DNA of 64,000 bases from the NCBI GenBank assembly GCA_965204165.1, contig OZ241969.1, positions 248,001 to 312,000 on the forward strand. The letters are read 5' to 3'. Positions 28,679 through 37,741 of this stretch are shown here, piece by piece; the first letter of the stretch is position 1, and every line of letters begins with the position of its first letter. The stretch is from VYFG01 sp965204165. Its GTDB lineage: Bacteria > Pseudomonadota > Gammaproteobacteria > Arenicellales > Poriferihabitantaceae. Both the position numbers and the translations under genes were made by a program. A model generated the notes under the pieces. The model saw nothing but the letters and a program-made list of their open reading frames with translations, was not told the origin of the DNA and did not search any database.

Positions 28679-29249
28679 ACGGTTTCAGGGTAGTCATGCC
28701 GGGGCGGGAGTATATTCTGAAGCCGGTATCTGGGGCGATATGAATGCACAGCCGGTCCAGGATGGGCAGAATTGTTACGGGACTGGGTTTTTTCCATTGG
28801 CGCCGTCCGCGGAACGAGGATTGCACAGCGCCGGTGGAAGTCCAGAATTCATATACGAGAAGCTGGAATTGCTGTTGTCTCACACCTGCTTCAGGGTTCC
28901 TTTCGACAAAAACCTTGGCCCATTTTCAGGACTGGAATCGCTGGAAGGGTGTTGTGACTAGGATCACAAGGCAGGGATTTTCTCCAGACTCACGCCATGA
29001 ACGTGCCTTGCTCATTCGAGGTCGATCAACAGAGGGTGATGGTCTGCGCAGGTACCAAAATGGTGTCATCGCGTATTGCGCCGTAATGCGCGGAGGGCCA
29101 AAGTGCCACCACCCTGGTACCAGGGAAAATCCGGCGTTCGGGAACCCATTGTATTTGAACGTAATTTTCCGTATGCCCACGGCATACCCCGGTGACACCG
29201 ATCGGTGGCAAGTGTTTCCGGCATCAGCCAGTCGTCATTTGGCGGTGGA
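28679..29249. other. Intergenic stretch, nothing recognised
   Basis: About 570 bp of mixed composition. Several short open frames exist on both strands, but none has protein-like composition, a ribosome binding site and a plausible start together. Confidence 0.5.
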
Positions 29250-30222
29250 ATGGCACGGAAGTGCCGGTCAGGCGCGCATTTGCATTTGAGGGCACCCCAG
29301 GTGCGTCCGGTGTGAGAGAAAACGCCGCCGGGCGTAGAAATGAGAGAAGATCGGGGAGCACACCGCGAACGATTCGGGATCCCGGCAGAGCGAAGGGACG
29401 AAGCCCGGCGGCGTTTGAGAGGGGACGCGGAAGCGACCCGCGATGGGGAGCGGCACGCGACCCGATGGAGTTCCCGAAGGGGAAGCGCGACCGACGCGCC
29501 AACGGGCAGAGGCACGAGAAGAAACTTGCGCCGGTGGCGGAGTCCGGAGCGGCTGACGCTGCGGACCGGGAACCGGTTGACCACTGCGACCATCAACGTG
29601 AATTTTTTTCGGCTCGTTGTGGAACAGGTGGAGATGCCGGACGCGGCGCGTGTGACGGAGACCGGCACCGTCGGGGCGGCGGTCGCGTACGTCGGCGGAA
29701 AACTGATCGCGACGGGAAGTGGCAGGAGAAGAAGTACGTGCCGGCAGCGACGTGCGGCGAAGCCGACGGCGGTGGCGCGGAGCCGATCCACCACCGGGAC
29801 CGTCGCGGAGCACGGACCGGTTCGCTGTGGAAGCTGGAGATCGGAAAAACCGACGCGAGCGGCACGCGAAGTGGAAGTCGTCGGCGACGGTAGGCGGTCC
29901 GGTCCGCGGCCCGGCGAGGATGCGCAGCATCGGGCCAGCAGCGGACGGGGATGAAGACGCGGCGCCGGAGATTTCCAGCACGGGCAGCGGGCGCCGTTGT
30001 CGACGCTCGGGAGAGGACGGAAAAGGAAACGCCGCTGGCGGTGCAGGTGCGAAGCACCGCGCCGGCAGCAGGCGTCGAAGCGGATGCGGTTGCCGCCGCC
30101 GCCAGGGACGCGGGATGGAAAAAGCGCCGGGCGCCGCGCAGCGGCGATGGCGCGGCACGGCCGCCGCGCCGGAAGGGAAGAAGGACCGCGCCGTCGGAAC
30201 GACGCGGCCCTGTGCCGGTGTT
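29250..30222. other. GC-rich stretch with a degenerate internal duplication; probably a decayed gene
   Basis: Two blocks, near 29517-29660 and 29728-29870, align as an imperfect direct repeat. Read on the plus strand each gives EKK(L/Y)-x-PxA followed by a shift in frame to a T-T-x-T segment, for example EKKLAPVAESG...REPV then TTATINVNFFRLVVEQVEMP, and EKKYVPAATCGEADGGGAEP then TTGTVAEH. Needing the same change of frame in both copies suggests a repeat-containing gene that has lost its reading frame. No intact ORF can be supported. Confidence 0.45.
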
Positions 30223-31176
30223 TCAGCACCGGTGAACCGGGATACCAGACGCCGCGGCCTTGTCGGCCAGGTTGGCGGTGATGCCCGAGTCGCTCGGGAA
30301 GAGAATGATGCCCTTCGGCATCAGGTTCAGCAGTTCGTCGTTCCTTCTGAACGGAGCGGCCTTCCCGTGGGTGTTCCAGTCGGGCCGGCACACCACCTGG
30401 TGCACGCCGCGGGCCTCGGCCCAGCGGGCGGCGAACTTCTCGACGCCGGGCCCGCCGCCGTGGACGAGGACCATGTCCGCGTACTTGCGGTGCGCGGCGT
30501 CCAGCTTGCGGAACACCGCGTCGGGGTCGCCGTCCTTGCCGCCCGCGACGGCGATCAGGGTTCCGTCCGGGAGGTTCTCCTTCGCCGCGGCGCTGTCCCT
30601 CGCCCGGAGGAAGTCCCGGGCGTCGATGGCGGCGGAGGTGAGAACCCCGGTGCGGCTGGTGTGCGAACCCTTCCACGGCCGCCACATCTCCCCGGTCTCG
30701 GCGAGATACTGCGCCGCCGCCGCGTCCCGCATCTCCTCGAAGGCGTCGCGCCTGCCGCCCAGGTTCTTCGCCCGGTCGGTGAGGAGTTCCAGCTCCCGGG
30801 ACTTGATCTCGGTCCCGTCCTGTTCCTTCTGCAGGTCGCGGAGCTCCGGCGCGATCCGGTCGATGTTTTTGTCCAGCCGCCTGATCTGGGCGTCGAGCAT
30901 GTTCACGAAGGCCCAGAGGAGAGACCCGGATTCGTCCGCGATCTGGAACCCGGTCATGTCGATGCCGTCGGCGAGGACCGAGAACGCTTCGGTCACGGCG
31001 CTTACTACCGTGTCCCGCTCCCAGACCTCCCTGGGATCGAACTCGCCGCGCTCGGGGGTGGCTCCATGGAGCTTCGCCTGTTCGCAGATCATGGCGGTGA
31101 TGGATTGATCTCCGGTGTCGATGGCGTCGAGGCGATCGATGGTGTCGATGGAGTTGCTGTTGTCGATTTCGAACAT
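30223..31176 (-). CDS. DUF2493 / YspA-like SLOG-domain protein
   Basis: The 317-residue protein starts at the ATG at 31176 (MFEIDNSNSIDTIDRLDAID) with GGAG 8 nt upstream. The C-terminal 110 residues form the DUF2493 domain, a SLOG/Rossmann-like fold: IAVAGGKDGDPDAVFRKLD, MVLVHGGGPGVEKFAARWAE and GIILFPSDSGITANLADKA. DUF2493 domains are common on conjugative plasmids and ICEs, and SLOG domains may sense or process nucleotides. The N-terminal 190 residues are charged and coiled-coil-rich (RRLDKNIDRIAPELRDLQKE). No partner is clear. The C terminus, ending GIPVHRC, abuts the decayed GC-rich stretch. Confidence 0.85.
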   Translation of the reverse strand: MFEIDNSNSIDTIDRLDAIDTGDQSITAMICEQAKLHGATPERGEFDPREVWERDTVVSAVTEAFSVLADGIDMTGFQIADESGSLLWAFVNMLDAQIRRLDKNIDRIAPELRDLQKEQDGTEIKSRELELLTDRAKNLGGRRDAFEEMRDAAAAQYLAETGEMWRPWKGSHTSRTGVLTSAAIDARDFLRARDSAAAKENLPDGTLIAVAGGKDGDPDAVFRKLDAAHRKYADMVLVHGGGPGVEKFAARWAEARGVHQVVCRPDWNTHGKAAPFRRNDELLNLMPKGIILFPSDSGITANLADKAAASGIPVHRC

Positions 31177-31622
31177 TGTGAATTCTCCGAATGAACAATA
31201 GAAGGTGAAGGGGCGGAAGCCCCGCATGCGTTGGGAGGGAAGCTCCCTACGTATTCCCCATCCGTTCACGAGCGCAGCGCAGTCACCGGGCCCCAGGGAC
31301 ATGGGCCGGCGTGTCGCGCCGTTGTCCCTGGAGGCGCGGCCGGAACGGAGCGGAGCGCAGTGGAGGACTCCCCCCTGGGAGTTGACGGAGAGAGCACGTG
31401 GACACACTGGGAATGTAGTAGGGAGTAGTACTGTCCCCCCAATGAGGTCGCGTCAGGCGTACAACGAGGAGAGCCGAGTGAAACGCCGTGGGTGCATGGA
31501 CAGCACCAGCGACCGACAAGCCGCGCCGCAGGCGCTCATTGTGGGCAGGACGCCCACCGGGCGGTGGGTGTGTGAGGAAAGCGGCGGGAAGTGGACTTGC
31601 ATGGCGGCGCTGGCCGTGACCA
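31177..31622. other. Intergenic stretch upstream of the DUF2493 gene
   Basis: About 450 bp. A short minus-strand frame covers 31456-31635 but its composition is not persuasive. It probably holds the promoter of the DUF2493 gene; I could not pick a convincing -35/-10 pair. Confidence 0.4.
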
Positions 31623-31856
31623 TCAGAATCGCCATCCCTGGAGCGGATGCGACTGGAGCCGCTTTGTGATGGTTTGGTGGACCTTGCTCCGGTCGTTCTG
31701 CCTGTACCAACCACGGCAGTCCTCGATCAACAAAATCAGGTAGAAGGGCTGGCCGGTCAGCGGATCCTCATGGCGATACAGGTCGCCGACGGCCTCGCCG
31801 TCGTGACGGATGATGGCCTCGTCGTCGCCGGTTTTCTGGAAGGTGATTCGGGGCAC
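31623..31856 (-). CDS. Small hypothetical protein, 77 residues
   Basis: The protein begins MPRITFQKTGDDEAIIRHDG and ends KRLQSHPLQGWRF. It looks like a compact alpha/beta domain: GDLYRHEDPLTGQPFYLILL then a helix. It has protein-like composition and the right context (same strand as ssb and DUF2493 genes in the plasmid-like cluster). No family is recognised. Confidence 0.6.
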   Translation of the reverse strand: MPRITFQKTGDDEAIIRHDGEAVGDLYRHEDPLTGQPFYLILLIEDCRGWYRQNDRSKVHQTITKRLQSHPLQGWRF

Positions 31857-31999
31857 GGTTCACTCCGGTCGGTGTGCTGGTTGACATGACGCGCGAAGGC
31901 CCTCTCTCCGCCCCCGCGCGGTTCACCACCCGCCCCCCTGTCCATCAACTCCATCGCCATGCCGGCGGGCGCGGCGAAGCCGGCCGTCGCGGACGCTGC

Positions 32000-32033
32000 A
32001 AAAAAAAAGCCGCAGTCCCTGCGGGACTGCGGC
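32000..32033 (-). terminator. Intrinsic terminator of ssb
   Basis: On the minus strand an 11-bp perfect stem (GCCGCAGTCCC / GGGACTGCGGC, 32009-32033) with a 3-nt loop is followed by nine T (32000-32008). It lies 27 bp after the ssb stop codon. Confidence 0.92.
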
Positions 32034-32059
32034 TGGAGTGGAGGAGACGGAGAGGCGGC

Positions 32060-32512
32060 TCAGAACGGCAGATCCTCTTCGATCCCGTCGGCGTTCACCG
32101 GTGCGGAATCCTGTGCTGCGGCCGGGGCCTCGGCGGCCTGCGCCTGGGCGCCTCCGTCCGGCCTGGCGGGCCGGTCGAGGAACTGGATTCTGGAACCGGG
32201 CACGAGCATGATCTCCGTGGAGAACCGGTCGGCGTCCTCGCCGTCCTTGCGCCACCGGCGGGTCTGGAGCTTGCCGTCGACGTAGACCAGGCGGCCCTTC
32301 TTCGCGTGCTTCTCCAGCATGGTGATGAGGCCGTCCTGGAAGGTGACCAGGCGGTGCCACTCCGTGCGGTCGACCCGCTCCCCGTCCCGGATGTAGGACT
32401 CGTCGGTGGCGATGCTGAGGTTGGCGACGCGTCCGCCGGACGCGAGGTGGTTGACGGTGACGTCCTGTCCGATGCGGCCGATCAATGAGGCCTTGTTGAG
32501 TCCGAAAGGCAT
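32060..32512 (-). CDS. ssb: Single-stranded DNA-binding protein
   Basis: The 150-residue protein starts at ATG 32512 (MPFGLNKASLIGRIGQDVTV). The OB fold is complete: N-terminal strand, the RVANLSIATDES and TEWHRLV segments, YVDGKLQTRRW. An Ala/Gln/Pro-rich linker follows. It ends EEDLPF, the acidic tail that binds partner proteins. It is probably a plasmid- or ICE-borne ssb rather than the housekeeping copy, since it lies among mobile-element genes. AGGAGGT precedes the start. Confidence 0.95.
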   Translation of the reverse strand: MPFGLNKASLIGRIGQDVTVNHLASGGRVANLSIATDESYIRDGERVDRTEWHRLVTFQDGLITMLEKHAKKGRLVYVDGKLQTRRWRKDGEDADRFSTEIMLVPGSRIQFLDRPARPDGGAQAQAAEAPAAAQDSAPVNADGIEEDLPF

Positions 32513-32657
32513 ATGTACCTCCTGAGGTAACGTTGGTTGATGAAACGGAAAAAACGGATAAAACGGAAAAACGATGGAACGAACCCCCGGGGGTCCGGGT
32601 TCTTCTTTCTCCCGGCCCCCCTTCGGTTCACCTTCTCCAGACCCCTCTTTCCCTCCG

Positions 32658-32825
32658 TCAGCCTTCGGGACGAAGGTCGAGGGCCGGCTCAGAGGAAACG
32701 TCGTCGAGGATCTCCCGGACAACCTGGCTGTCCAGGCCGATCTCGCCGAGCAGCTGGTCGGGGCTGGTGGGGATTTCGGATGCTTCGGGCATTTCGGAAT
32801 TGCCCCCGATTTCGCGGATGTGCAT
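32658..32825 (-). CDS. Small acidic hypothetical protein, 55 residues
   Basis: From the ATG at 32825 the protein begins MHIREIGGNSEMPEASEIPT and continues with SPDQLLGEIGLDSQVVREIL. It is acidic and mostly helical. GGGAG stands about 8 nt before the start. It is the first gene of a minus-strand pair with ssb, 145 bp upstream. No family is recognised. Confidence 0.6.
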   Translation of the reverse strand: MHIREIGGNSEMPEASEIPTSPDQLLGEIGLDSQVVREILDDVSSEPALDLRPEG

Positions 32826-33485
32826 GATGGTTCTCCCGTGTCGGGTTGATGGAAAGTTCGATGAACCCCGGGGAGGCGGCCGGAGCCGGGCTCCCTCCCA
32901 CCTACCCGGGTTCACTCTTTCCGTCTCTGCCCTCCGACTCCGGAACGGGGCCTGGAAGGGCGGACAGGGGCGTGGGGACCAGGGTGGGGGCCGGGCCGGA
33001 AAAAGGCGGAAAAAAGCCCTGCGGGGCCGTCAGGGGCCGCTGCCGATGGATGCGGGTGGGTTTCCGTTCCGGCGCAGACCGGCGCCGGCTCCGTCCCCGG
33101 CGCATCGCGTGCGGCGAGCCGTGGTCCCGCCGGTTCCATGATCCCCGTCCGGCTGCCGCCCGGGACGGCTTGACCGTCTTCCGTGACAGCGGCGGTGTAT
33201 ACTGGCCCGGCACGCGCCCCCCGTCTCCTTACCGGGTGACATGCCGGCCGGCATCGCCCGACAGGGGGCGCGTGCTTCTTCCGGATTCTTCCGGGTTCTT
33301 CCGGGTTCTGCCGGACCGTTGATGATCATCCGCCGCCGCGGCCGACTCCACCGGGGCAGACGCGGGCGGGCCGGCAGCCGGCCGCCCGTGAAACAGGGGG
33401 CGGTGGCCCGGCGGTCACGGACATGGCCGTGCTGGATCACGGGCCGGCGGTACCCCGTCCGGCTACGGAGTGCGGTGGAGGGCAA
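32826..33485. other. Intergenic stretch with a 10-bp tandem repeat
   Basis: About 660 bp of very GC-rich sequence without a supportable gene. At 33278-33314 there are 3.7 copies of a 10-bp unit (CTTCCGGGTT, first copy with A). Confidence 0.5.
33278..33314. repeat. 10-bp tandem repeat, 3.7 copies
   Basis: Unit CTTCCGGRTT, in three full copies (33278-33307) and a partial fourth starting CTGCCGG. Outside any recognised gene. Confidence 0.8.
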
Positions 33486-33909
33486 TCACGCCCAGCCGAC
33501 CGACCCCGCCAGCGGGTGGTTCTCGGCGACGACCTCGAAACGCCCCTGCCGGAGCCTGAGAAACGCGGCGCCGGCGTCCGCGTCGGCCCGGCTGTCGAAG
33601 GGCCCGTGCTCCTCCCCGGTGTCCAGGTCCACCACGGTGTATTCGGGCTCCCAGGCGGGCATCCCGCGGAAGTGGGCGGACCGGGTGTAGCTTCTCTCGG
33701 CACAGCTCGGACAGCGGGCCGCTCCCTGACTGGGCTGGCCACAATCGGTACAGACCATTTCCCGCCTTCTCCGCCAGTACCGTTTCCGGGACGCGGCGTT
33801 GCGCCGTTCGACCCGTCCGCTGCCGGCCTCCAGGGCATTGCAGGAAAGGCAGGTGGCGGTGCCGTCGAAGGCGGGGGCGTGTCCGCACCTCGTGCAGATG
33901 CCGGCGGCC
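33486..33909 (-). pseudogene. C-terminal half of a zinc-ribbon gene split by the recombinase element
   Basis: The minus-strand frame has two C-x2-C pairs, CTRCG and CLSC, then CTDCG and CPSC, and ends in an alpha/beta tail (PAWEPEYTVVDLDTGEEHGP, stop at 33486). This is the same repeated zinc-ribbon pattern as in the fragment at 37299-37741, whose frame breaks after KYAERR. Here the family-like sequence starts at RAAGICTRCG (about 33909). A GTG at 33932 gives a possible new start, so the half might still be expressed. I infer one gene of about 285 residues before insertion. Confidence 0.65.
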
Positions 33910-33964
33910 CTGGAGTGGGTTTTCAACTGCACGTCACCTGTGCATCGAGAAGCAGCGCTTTGTG

Positions 33965-34270
33965 GTGACGCACCCTTTTCACCCTCTTCACGGACGCGAG
34001 TTCGATCTGATCGAGACCACGTCGATGGTCGGGGTTGGACTGGTCCACTACACGGATGACGACGGCACGGTGCGCACGATGCGTCAGGCATTCACAAGCG
34101 TCGCGGCGGTGGATCCGTTCGTGCGGGTGGCTGCGGGCCGGTCGGCGTTTCGCGTATCGGACCTGCTCGCGCTGTCGGCATTGCTGGCCGGCCTGGACGG
34201 GGATGCCTGCGACGGGAACGAGGGCGACGGCGATACGGACAGTGTCAAGGAGATTATGTCCCATGTGTAA
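33965..34270 (+). CDS. DUF5372-like protein
   Basis: The product is about 101 residues: MTHPFHPLHGREFDLIETTS (GTG start at 33965; another GTG at 33962) and continues DPFVRVAAGRSAFRVSDLLA. The HPFHP-x-x-GREF and DPFV-x-VAAGRS-x-FR features are those of DUF5372. In databases this family often sits next to serine recombinases; I infer a role in the element, such as a DNA-binding accessory factor. The start lies about 55 bp from the element's left end. Confidence 0.7.
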   Translation: MTHPFHPLHGREFDLIETTSMVGVGLVHYTDDDGTVRTMRQAFTSVAAVDPFVRVAAGRSAFRVSDLLALSALLAGLDGDACDGNEGDGDTDSVKEIMSHV

Positions 34271-34389
34271 GAACGTTTTTGTCATACATGAGAAAGGAAC
34301 GGAGCCTGGCGGGATGGGCCTGATAGAGAGAAACGGGAATATTCCTATATATATTCAGGGTTATTCGTACATTCACAGGAGAAATCCTC

Positions 34390-34418
34390 TTGATTCGGCA
34401 TTCATAATGTGCATAAAT
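34390..34418 (+). promoter_or_regulatory. Possible promoter of the HTH-recombinase operon
   Basis: The 180 bp between the DUF5372 gene and the HTH gene are AT-rich within a GC-rich element. TTGATT (34390-34395) lies 16 bp before CATAAAT (34412-34418), about 35 bp before the HTH start. Confidence 0.35.
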
Positions 34419-34452
34419 AGATTTACATTCATTTTTCAACGGACCCCACGCG

Positions 34453-34911
34453 ATGGCCAGACATTCCACCGATGCAAAGACCCGGGCCCTCAGGGAGCAT
34501 GGCTGCCTGAACCCGAACGCGGAGGCGGTGCGGGACGAACTGTTCCTCTCCAACGCCTTCTTCGATCCGCGCGACCTGCTCCAGGTCAAGTACGAGATGC
34601 TGCGCCGCGTGCGCGAGGACGGCGTGCCGGTGAGCCATGCCGCGGCCAGCTTCGGGGTCTCCCGGCCCACCTGGTACCTCGCGCAGCGCGCCTACGATGC
34701 CGGCGGGCTGCCGGGACTGCTGCCGGACCGTCCGGGGCCCCGCCGGCCCCACAAGATCAGCGACGAGGTGGTCGAGGCGCTGCGGTCGGCGAAGAACGAA
34801 CGGCCGGAGCTGACGGCCGCGGACCTGGTCGATCTCGTGCGCGCGCGCTTCGGCATCTCGGTCCATCGCCGCAGCATCGACCGTGCCCTCGGGCGGGAAA
34901 AAAAACGATGA
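34453..34911 (+). CDS. Helix-turn-helix protein of the recombinase element
   Basis: The 152-residue protein begins MARHSTDAKTRALREHGCLN. A transposase-type HTH is seen in DGVPVSHAAASFGVSRPTWY, followed by a second helical domain (ELTAADLVDLVRARFGISVH) like the HTH domains of IS630-type transposases. There is no catalytic DDE core, so it is probably a DNA-binding accessory or regulator. It overlaps the next gene by 4 bp (ATGA). Confidence 0.8.
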   Translation: MARHSTDAKTRALREHGCLNPNAEAVRDELFLSNAFFDPRDLLQVKYEMLRRVREDGVPVSHAAASFGVSRPTWYLAQRAYDAGGLPGLLPDRPGPRRPHKISDEVVEALRSAKNERPELTAADLVDLVRARFGISVHRRSIDRALGREKKR

Positions 34912-35213
34912 AGGGCGGTCCGCGGAATACCGTGATCGACGCGGCGGAACACTCCGCCTACGGGCATGGCTACGAGCGGATGCGCCGCCATGCCGTCGAG
35001 CCCGGCGCCGTCCACGACCGCCACGGGCACGCCGTGGTGGCGCTGCGCGGCGTCGCGGCCTGGCTGCGGGCATTCGCCGAACTGCCCGTCCCGCCGGCGG
35101 CGGTCTGCGGGGGCGTCTCTGCGGCGACGCTGCCCGCCGATGTCGAAAGGCCGGTGATCGACGTTCTGCTCGAGATGCTGAAGGGCCATATGCAGCAGGG
35201 GGAGCCGGCATGA
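34908..35213 (+). CDS. Small element protein, 101 residues
   Basis: The ATG at 34908 overlaps the HTH stop codon. The protein begins MKGGPRNTVIDAAEHSAYGH. It has the phrase HGHAVVALRGVAAWLRAFAE and an acidic helical C terminus. Its stop overlaps the recombinase start in ATGA. It has no known motif; conserved placement in the operon suggests a recombinase partner, such as a directionality or accessory factor. Confidence 0.75.
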   Translation: MKGGPRNTVIDAAEHSAYGHGYERMRRHAVEPGAVHDRHGHAVVALRGVAAWLRAFAELPVPPAAVCGGVSAATLPADVERPVIDVLLEMLKGHMQQGEPA

Positions 35214-37288
35214 ACACCGCCCACCAGAAGGTCACCGCGAGCCACCTGAGCCGCGATGCCTACCTGTACGTGCGCCAGTCCACCCTGCATCAGGTAAGCG
35301 AGCATGGCGAGAGCACTCGCCGCCAGTATGCGCTGCGGGAGCGGGCGGTGGCATTGGGCTGGCCGACCGAAAGCATCGTCGTGATCGACAGCGATCTCGG
35401 CCTGTCCGGCGCCGACAGCGACCGCGAGGGGTTCAAGCGCCTGGTCGCCGAAGTCACCATGGGACGGGCCGGGATCGTGCTCGGGCTGGAGGTGTCCAGG
35501 CTTGCGCGCAACTCCACCGACTGGCACCGGCTGCTGGAGATCTGCGCCATGAGCGAGACGCTGATCCTCGACGAGGACGGCGTGTACAGTCCCGGCGACT
35601 TCAACGACAGGCTCCTCCTCGGCCTCAAGGGGACCATGAGCGAAGCGGAACTCCACATGATGCGCGCCCGGCTCCGCGGGGGGACGCTGAACGCGGCCAA
35701 GCGGGGGGAATTGCGGATTCCGCTGCCGGTGGGGCTGGTCTACGACCCGCTGGGCCAGGTGGTGCTGGATCCGGACCAGCAGGTGCAGCACAGCCTGCGG
35801 CTGCTGTTCGACACCTTCACCAGGACCGGCTCGGCCAATGCCACGGTGAAGCACTTCAACCGGGAGAATCTGCTGTTTCCACACCGTCCTCATGACGGCC
35901 CGCACAAGGGAGAGTTGCATTGGAAGCCGTTGCGGTTCGCACGGGTAGTTCGGACGCTGCACAACCCGCGATACGCCGGTGCTTTCGTCTACGGGCGAAG
36001 CCGCAGCCAGCGGCGTCCCGGCGGCGGCAGTGAGACCAGGAAGGTCCCGCGCGAGGAGTGGACCGTGCTGCTGCACGATGCCCATCCGGGCTACATCACC
36101 TGGGAGCGGTTCGAGCAGAACGAGCGCCAGCTCCGGGAAAACGACTATGCCCATGCGGGCGGAGCGGGACGCCGCACTCCCCCGCGGGAGGGGCCGGCGC
36201 TGCTGCAGGGTCTGGCGATCTGCGGCGTGTGCGGCCGGACCATGGCGGTGCGCTACCACCAGCGAAAAGGAGGCCTGCAGCCCTACTACCTGTGCAGCCA
36301 CGAGGGTCACCAGACGGCGAGCGCCTGGTGCCAGACCATCCCCGGCGCCGCCATCGACCGCAGGATCGGCGAGTTTCTGGTGGGGCTGATGACGCCGCTC
36401 ACGCTGGATGTGGCGCTGCAGGTGCAGGACGAACTCGCCGCACGCGCGAAGGAGGCAGACCTGTGGCGCGCCCAGCAGGTGCAGCGTGCCCGCGAGGAAG
36501 CGAACCTGGCGCGGCAGCGGTTCATGCAGGCCCACCCCGATAACCGGATGGTTGCCGATGTGCTGGAGGCGGAGTGGAACGCGAAGCTTCGAGGCCTCGA
36601 GGAGGCGCAGCGCGAGTTCGAGAGCGACCGTGCCGGCTCTGACCAGGGGATGGATGATGAGCAACGCCGGCGGATCCTTGCGCTGGCGAGCGACTTCCCC
36701 CGCCTGTGGAACGATCCGGCGACGCCGCACCGCGAGCGCAAGCGGATGGCGCGGTTGCTGATCGAGGACGTGACGCTGACCAAGTCTGCGCAGAGCCTGG
36801 GGATCAGGTTACGGGGCGGGGCGGTCCGTCACCTCACATGGGTGCCGGATCCTCATCCATCCCAGATCTACAAGACCAGTGACGAGGTCGTCGCCGAGAT
36901 CGACCGGCTGTTGAACGACCATACCAATGGAGAGGTCGCCAAATTGCTCAACGAACGTGGATACCGAACCGGTCGCGGCCTCGCCTTTACCCCGAAGCTG
37001 GTCAGTGTGGTGACAGAGCGCTACGGCCTGAAGTCACGCTATCAGCGGCTGCGTGATCGCGGATTCCTGGGGGTTGGCGAGGTTGCCGAGAAATTCTGGG
37101 TGACGGACAGTACGGTCCACAGGTGGCGGCGGGCCGGGCTCTTGATCGGACATGTCCATTGCGACGCCGGCCATTTCCTGTTTGAAATCCCCGATCCGCC
37201 ACCGGAGAAACAACCGGGACAACGGCTCTCGCGGCGACAGCCGATGTCCCAACCTTGCCATGATCAGAACACTGGAGGTGTAGTATGA
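35210..37288 (+). CDS. Large serine recombinase
   Basis: The 692-residue protein has a resolvase/invertase catalytic domain with the nucleophile Ser24 in YVRQSTLHQV. Other signatures are DLGLSGADSDREGFKRLV and the SRLARNSTDWHRLLE motif. A recombinase domain and zinc-beta-ribbon follow (CGVCGRTMAVRY, then CSHEG and C further on), and a coiled coil at about residues 430-490. An extra C-terminal part holds a MerR/excisionase-like HTH (FLGVGEVAEKFWVTDSTVHR). It would catalyse cut-and-join recombination at attachment sites. The start ATG overlaps the preceding stop. Confidence 0.93.
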   Translation: MNTAHQKVTASHLSRDAYLYVRQSTLHQVSEHGESTRRQYALRERAVALGWPTESIVVIDSDLGLSGADSDREGFKRLVAEVTMGRAGIVLGLEVSRLARNSTDWHRLLEICAMSETLILDEDGVYSPGDFNDRLLLGLKGTMSEAELHMMRARLRGGTLNAAKRGELRIPLPVGLVYDPLGQVVLDPDQQVQHSLRLLFDTFTRTGSANATVKHFNRENLLFPHRPHDGPHKGELHWKPLRFARVVRTLHNPRYAGAFVYGRSRSQRRPGGGSETRKVPREEWTVLLHDAHPGYITWERFEQNERQLRENDYAHAGGAGRRTPPREGPALLQGLAICGVCGRTMAVRYHQRKGGLQPYYLCSHEGHQTASAWCQTIPGAAIDRRIGEFLVGLMTPLTLDVALQVQDELAARAKEADLWRAQQVQRAREEANLARQRFMQAHPDNRMVADVLEAEWNAKLRGLEEAQREFESDRAGSDQGMDDEQRRRILALASDFPRLWNDPATPHRERKRMARLLIEDVTLTKSAQSLGIRLRGGAVRHLTWVPDPHPSQIYKTSDEVVAEIDRLLNDHTNGEVAKLLNERGYRTGRGLAFTPKLVSVVTERYGLKSRYQRLRDRGFLGVGEVAEKFWVTDSTVHRWRRAGLLIGHVHCDAGHFLFEIPDPPPEKQPGQRLSRRQPMSQPCHDQNTGGVV

Positions 37289-37298
37289 AGCATAATTC

Positions 37299-37741
37299 CG
37301 CCTTTCGGCGTATTTCGCCCGTTCACGTTCCTGACGCCTGACCCTGCACGGGGTGCACGTGGACCCGCCTTCGGCGGGCTCCCGGAGCCGCTCGCCGCAG
37401 TCATGGCAGTTTATCCGGTCCGGGGCCGGCGGCCGGTTGCCGCATCTCCTGCAGAGCCTGTCCGCGGCCCGCCGTTCCATTTTCCGGCGATAGTGGCGGC
37501 GTCCCGCCTCCCTCGACTTCTCCATGCACCGCCGGGGCCTGCCCTCGGCCTTCAGTTTTTCATTGCGCGCCTTTTCCTTGGCCCGTCTCTTTTCTGCACA
37601 GGGTTCACAGTTCGTGCGGCCGGGAACCGGAGAAACAAGTCCGCACGCCAGGCAGAGATTGGCGGCCCGTCTCTCATCCATCCTTTCCCGGAACCGCTCC
37701 CGGTTCCGTTTCCTGCCAACAGCCGGATCACGGTATGCCAC
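37299..37741 (-). pseudogene. N-terminal half of the split zinc-ribbon gene
   Basis: From the ATG at 37741 the protein begins MAYRDPAVGRKRNRERFRER. It carries repeated zinc-ribbon-like Cys pairs, CLACG...CEPC, CRRCG...CHDC and CTPC, separated by Arg/Lys-rich helices. The family-like sequence ends after KYAERR near 37299. The frame then runs on into DNA antisense to the recombinase. The remainder is at 33486-33909. The protein was probably a basic, multi-zinc-ribbon nucleic-acid-binding protein of the plasmid-like cluster. Confidence 0.7.

Larger units (their letters stand above)
33910..37298 (+). mobile_element. Four-gene serine-recombinase element inserted in a zinc-ribbon gene
   Basis: The two halves of one minus-strand gene flank this segment, giving its limits to within a few bp: left near 33910, right near 37299. 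It carries a DUF5372-type gene, an HTH gene, a 101-residue gene and a large serine recombinase, all on the plus strand, the last three with ATGA overlaps. The recombinase stop lies about 10 bp from the right end. I see no terminal inverted repeats, as expected for serine-recombinase transposition. Confidence 0.65.

Noticed and set aside
29719..31194. A 491-codon plus-strand frame over the DUF2493 gene
   Set aside because: It is antisense to the DUF2493 gene and extremely Arg/Gly rich, with no domain; it results from high GC.
33962..34285. A 120-codon minus-strand frame over the DUF5372-like gene
   Set aside because: The plus-strand frame has the HPFHP and DPFV-x-VAAGRS motifs of the family, so the minus frame is a shadow.
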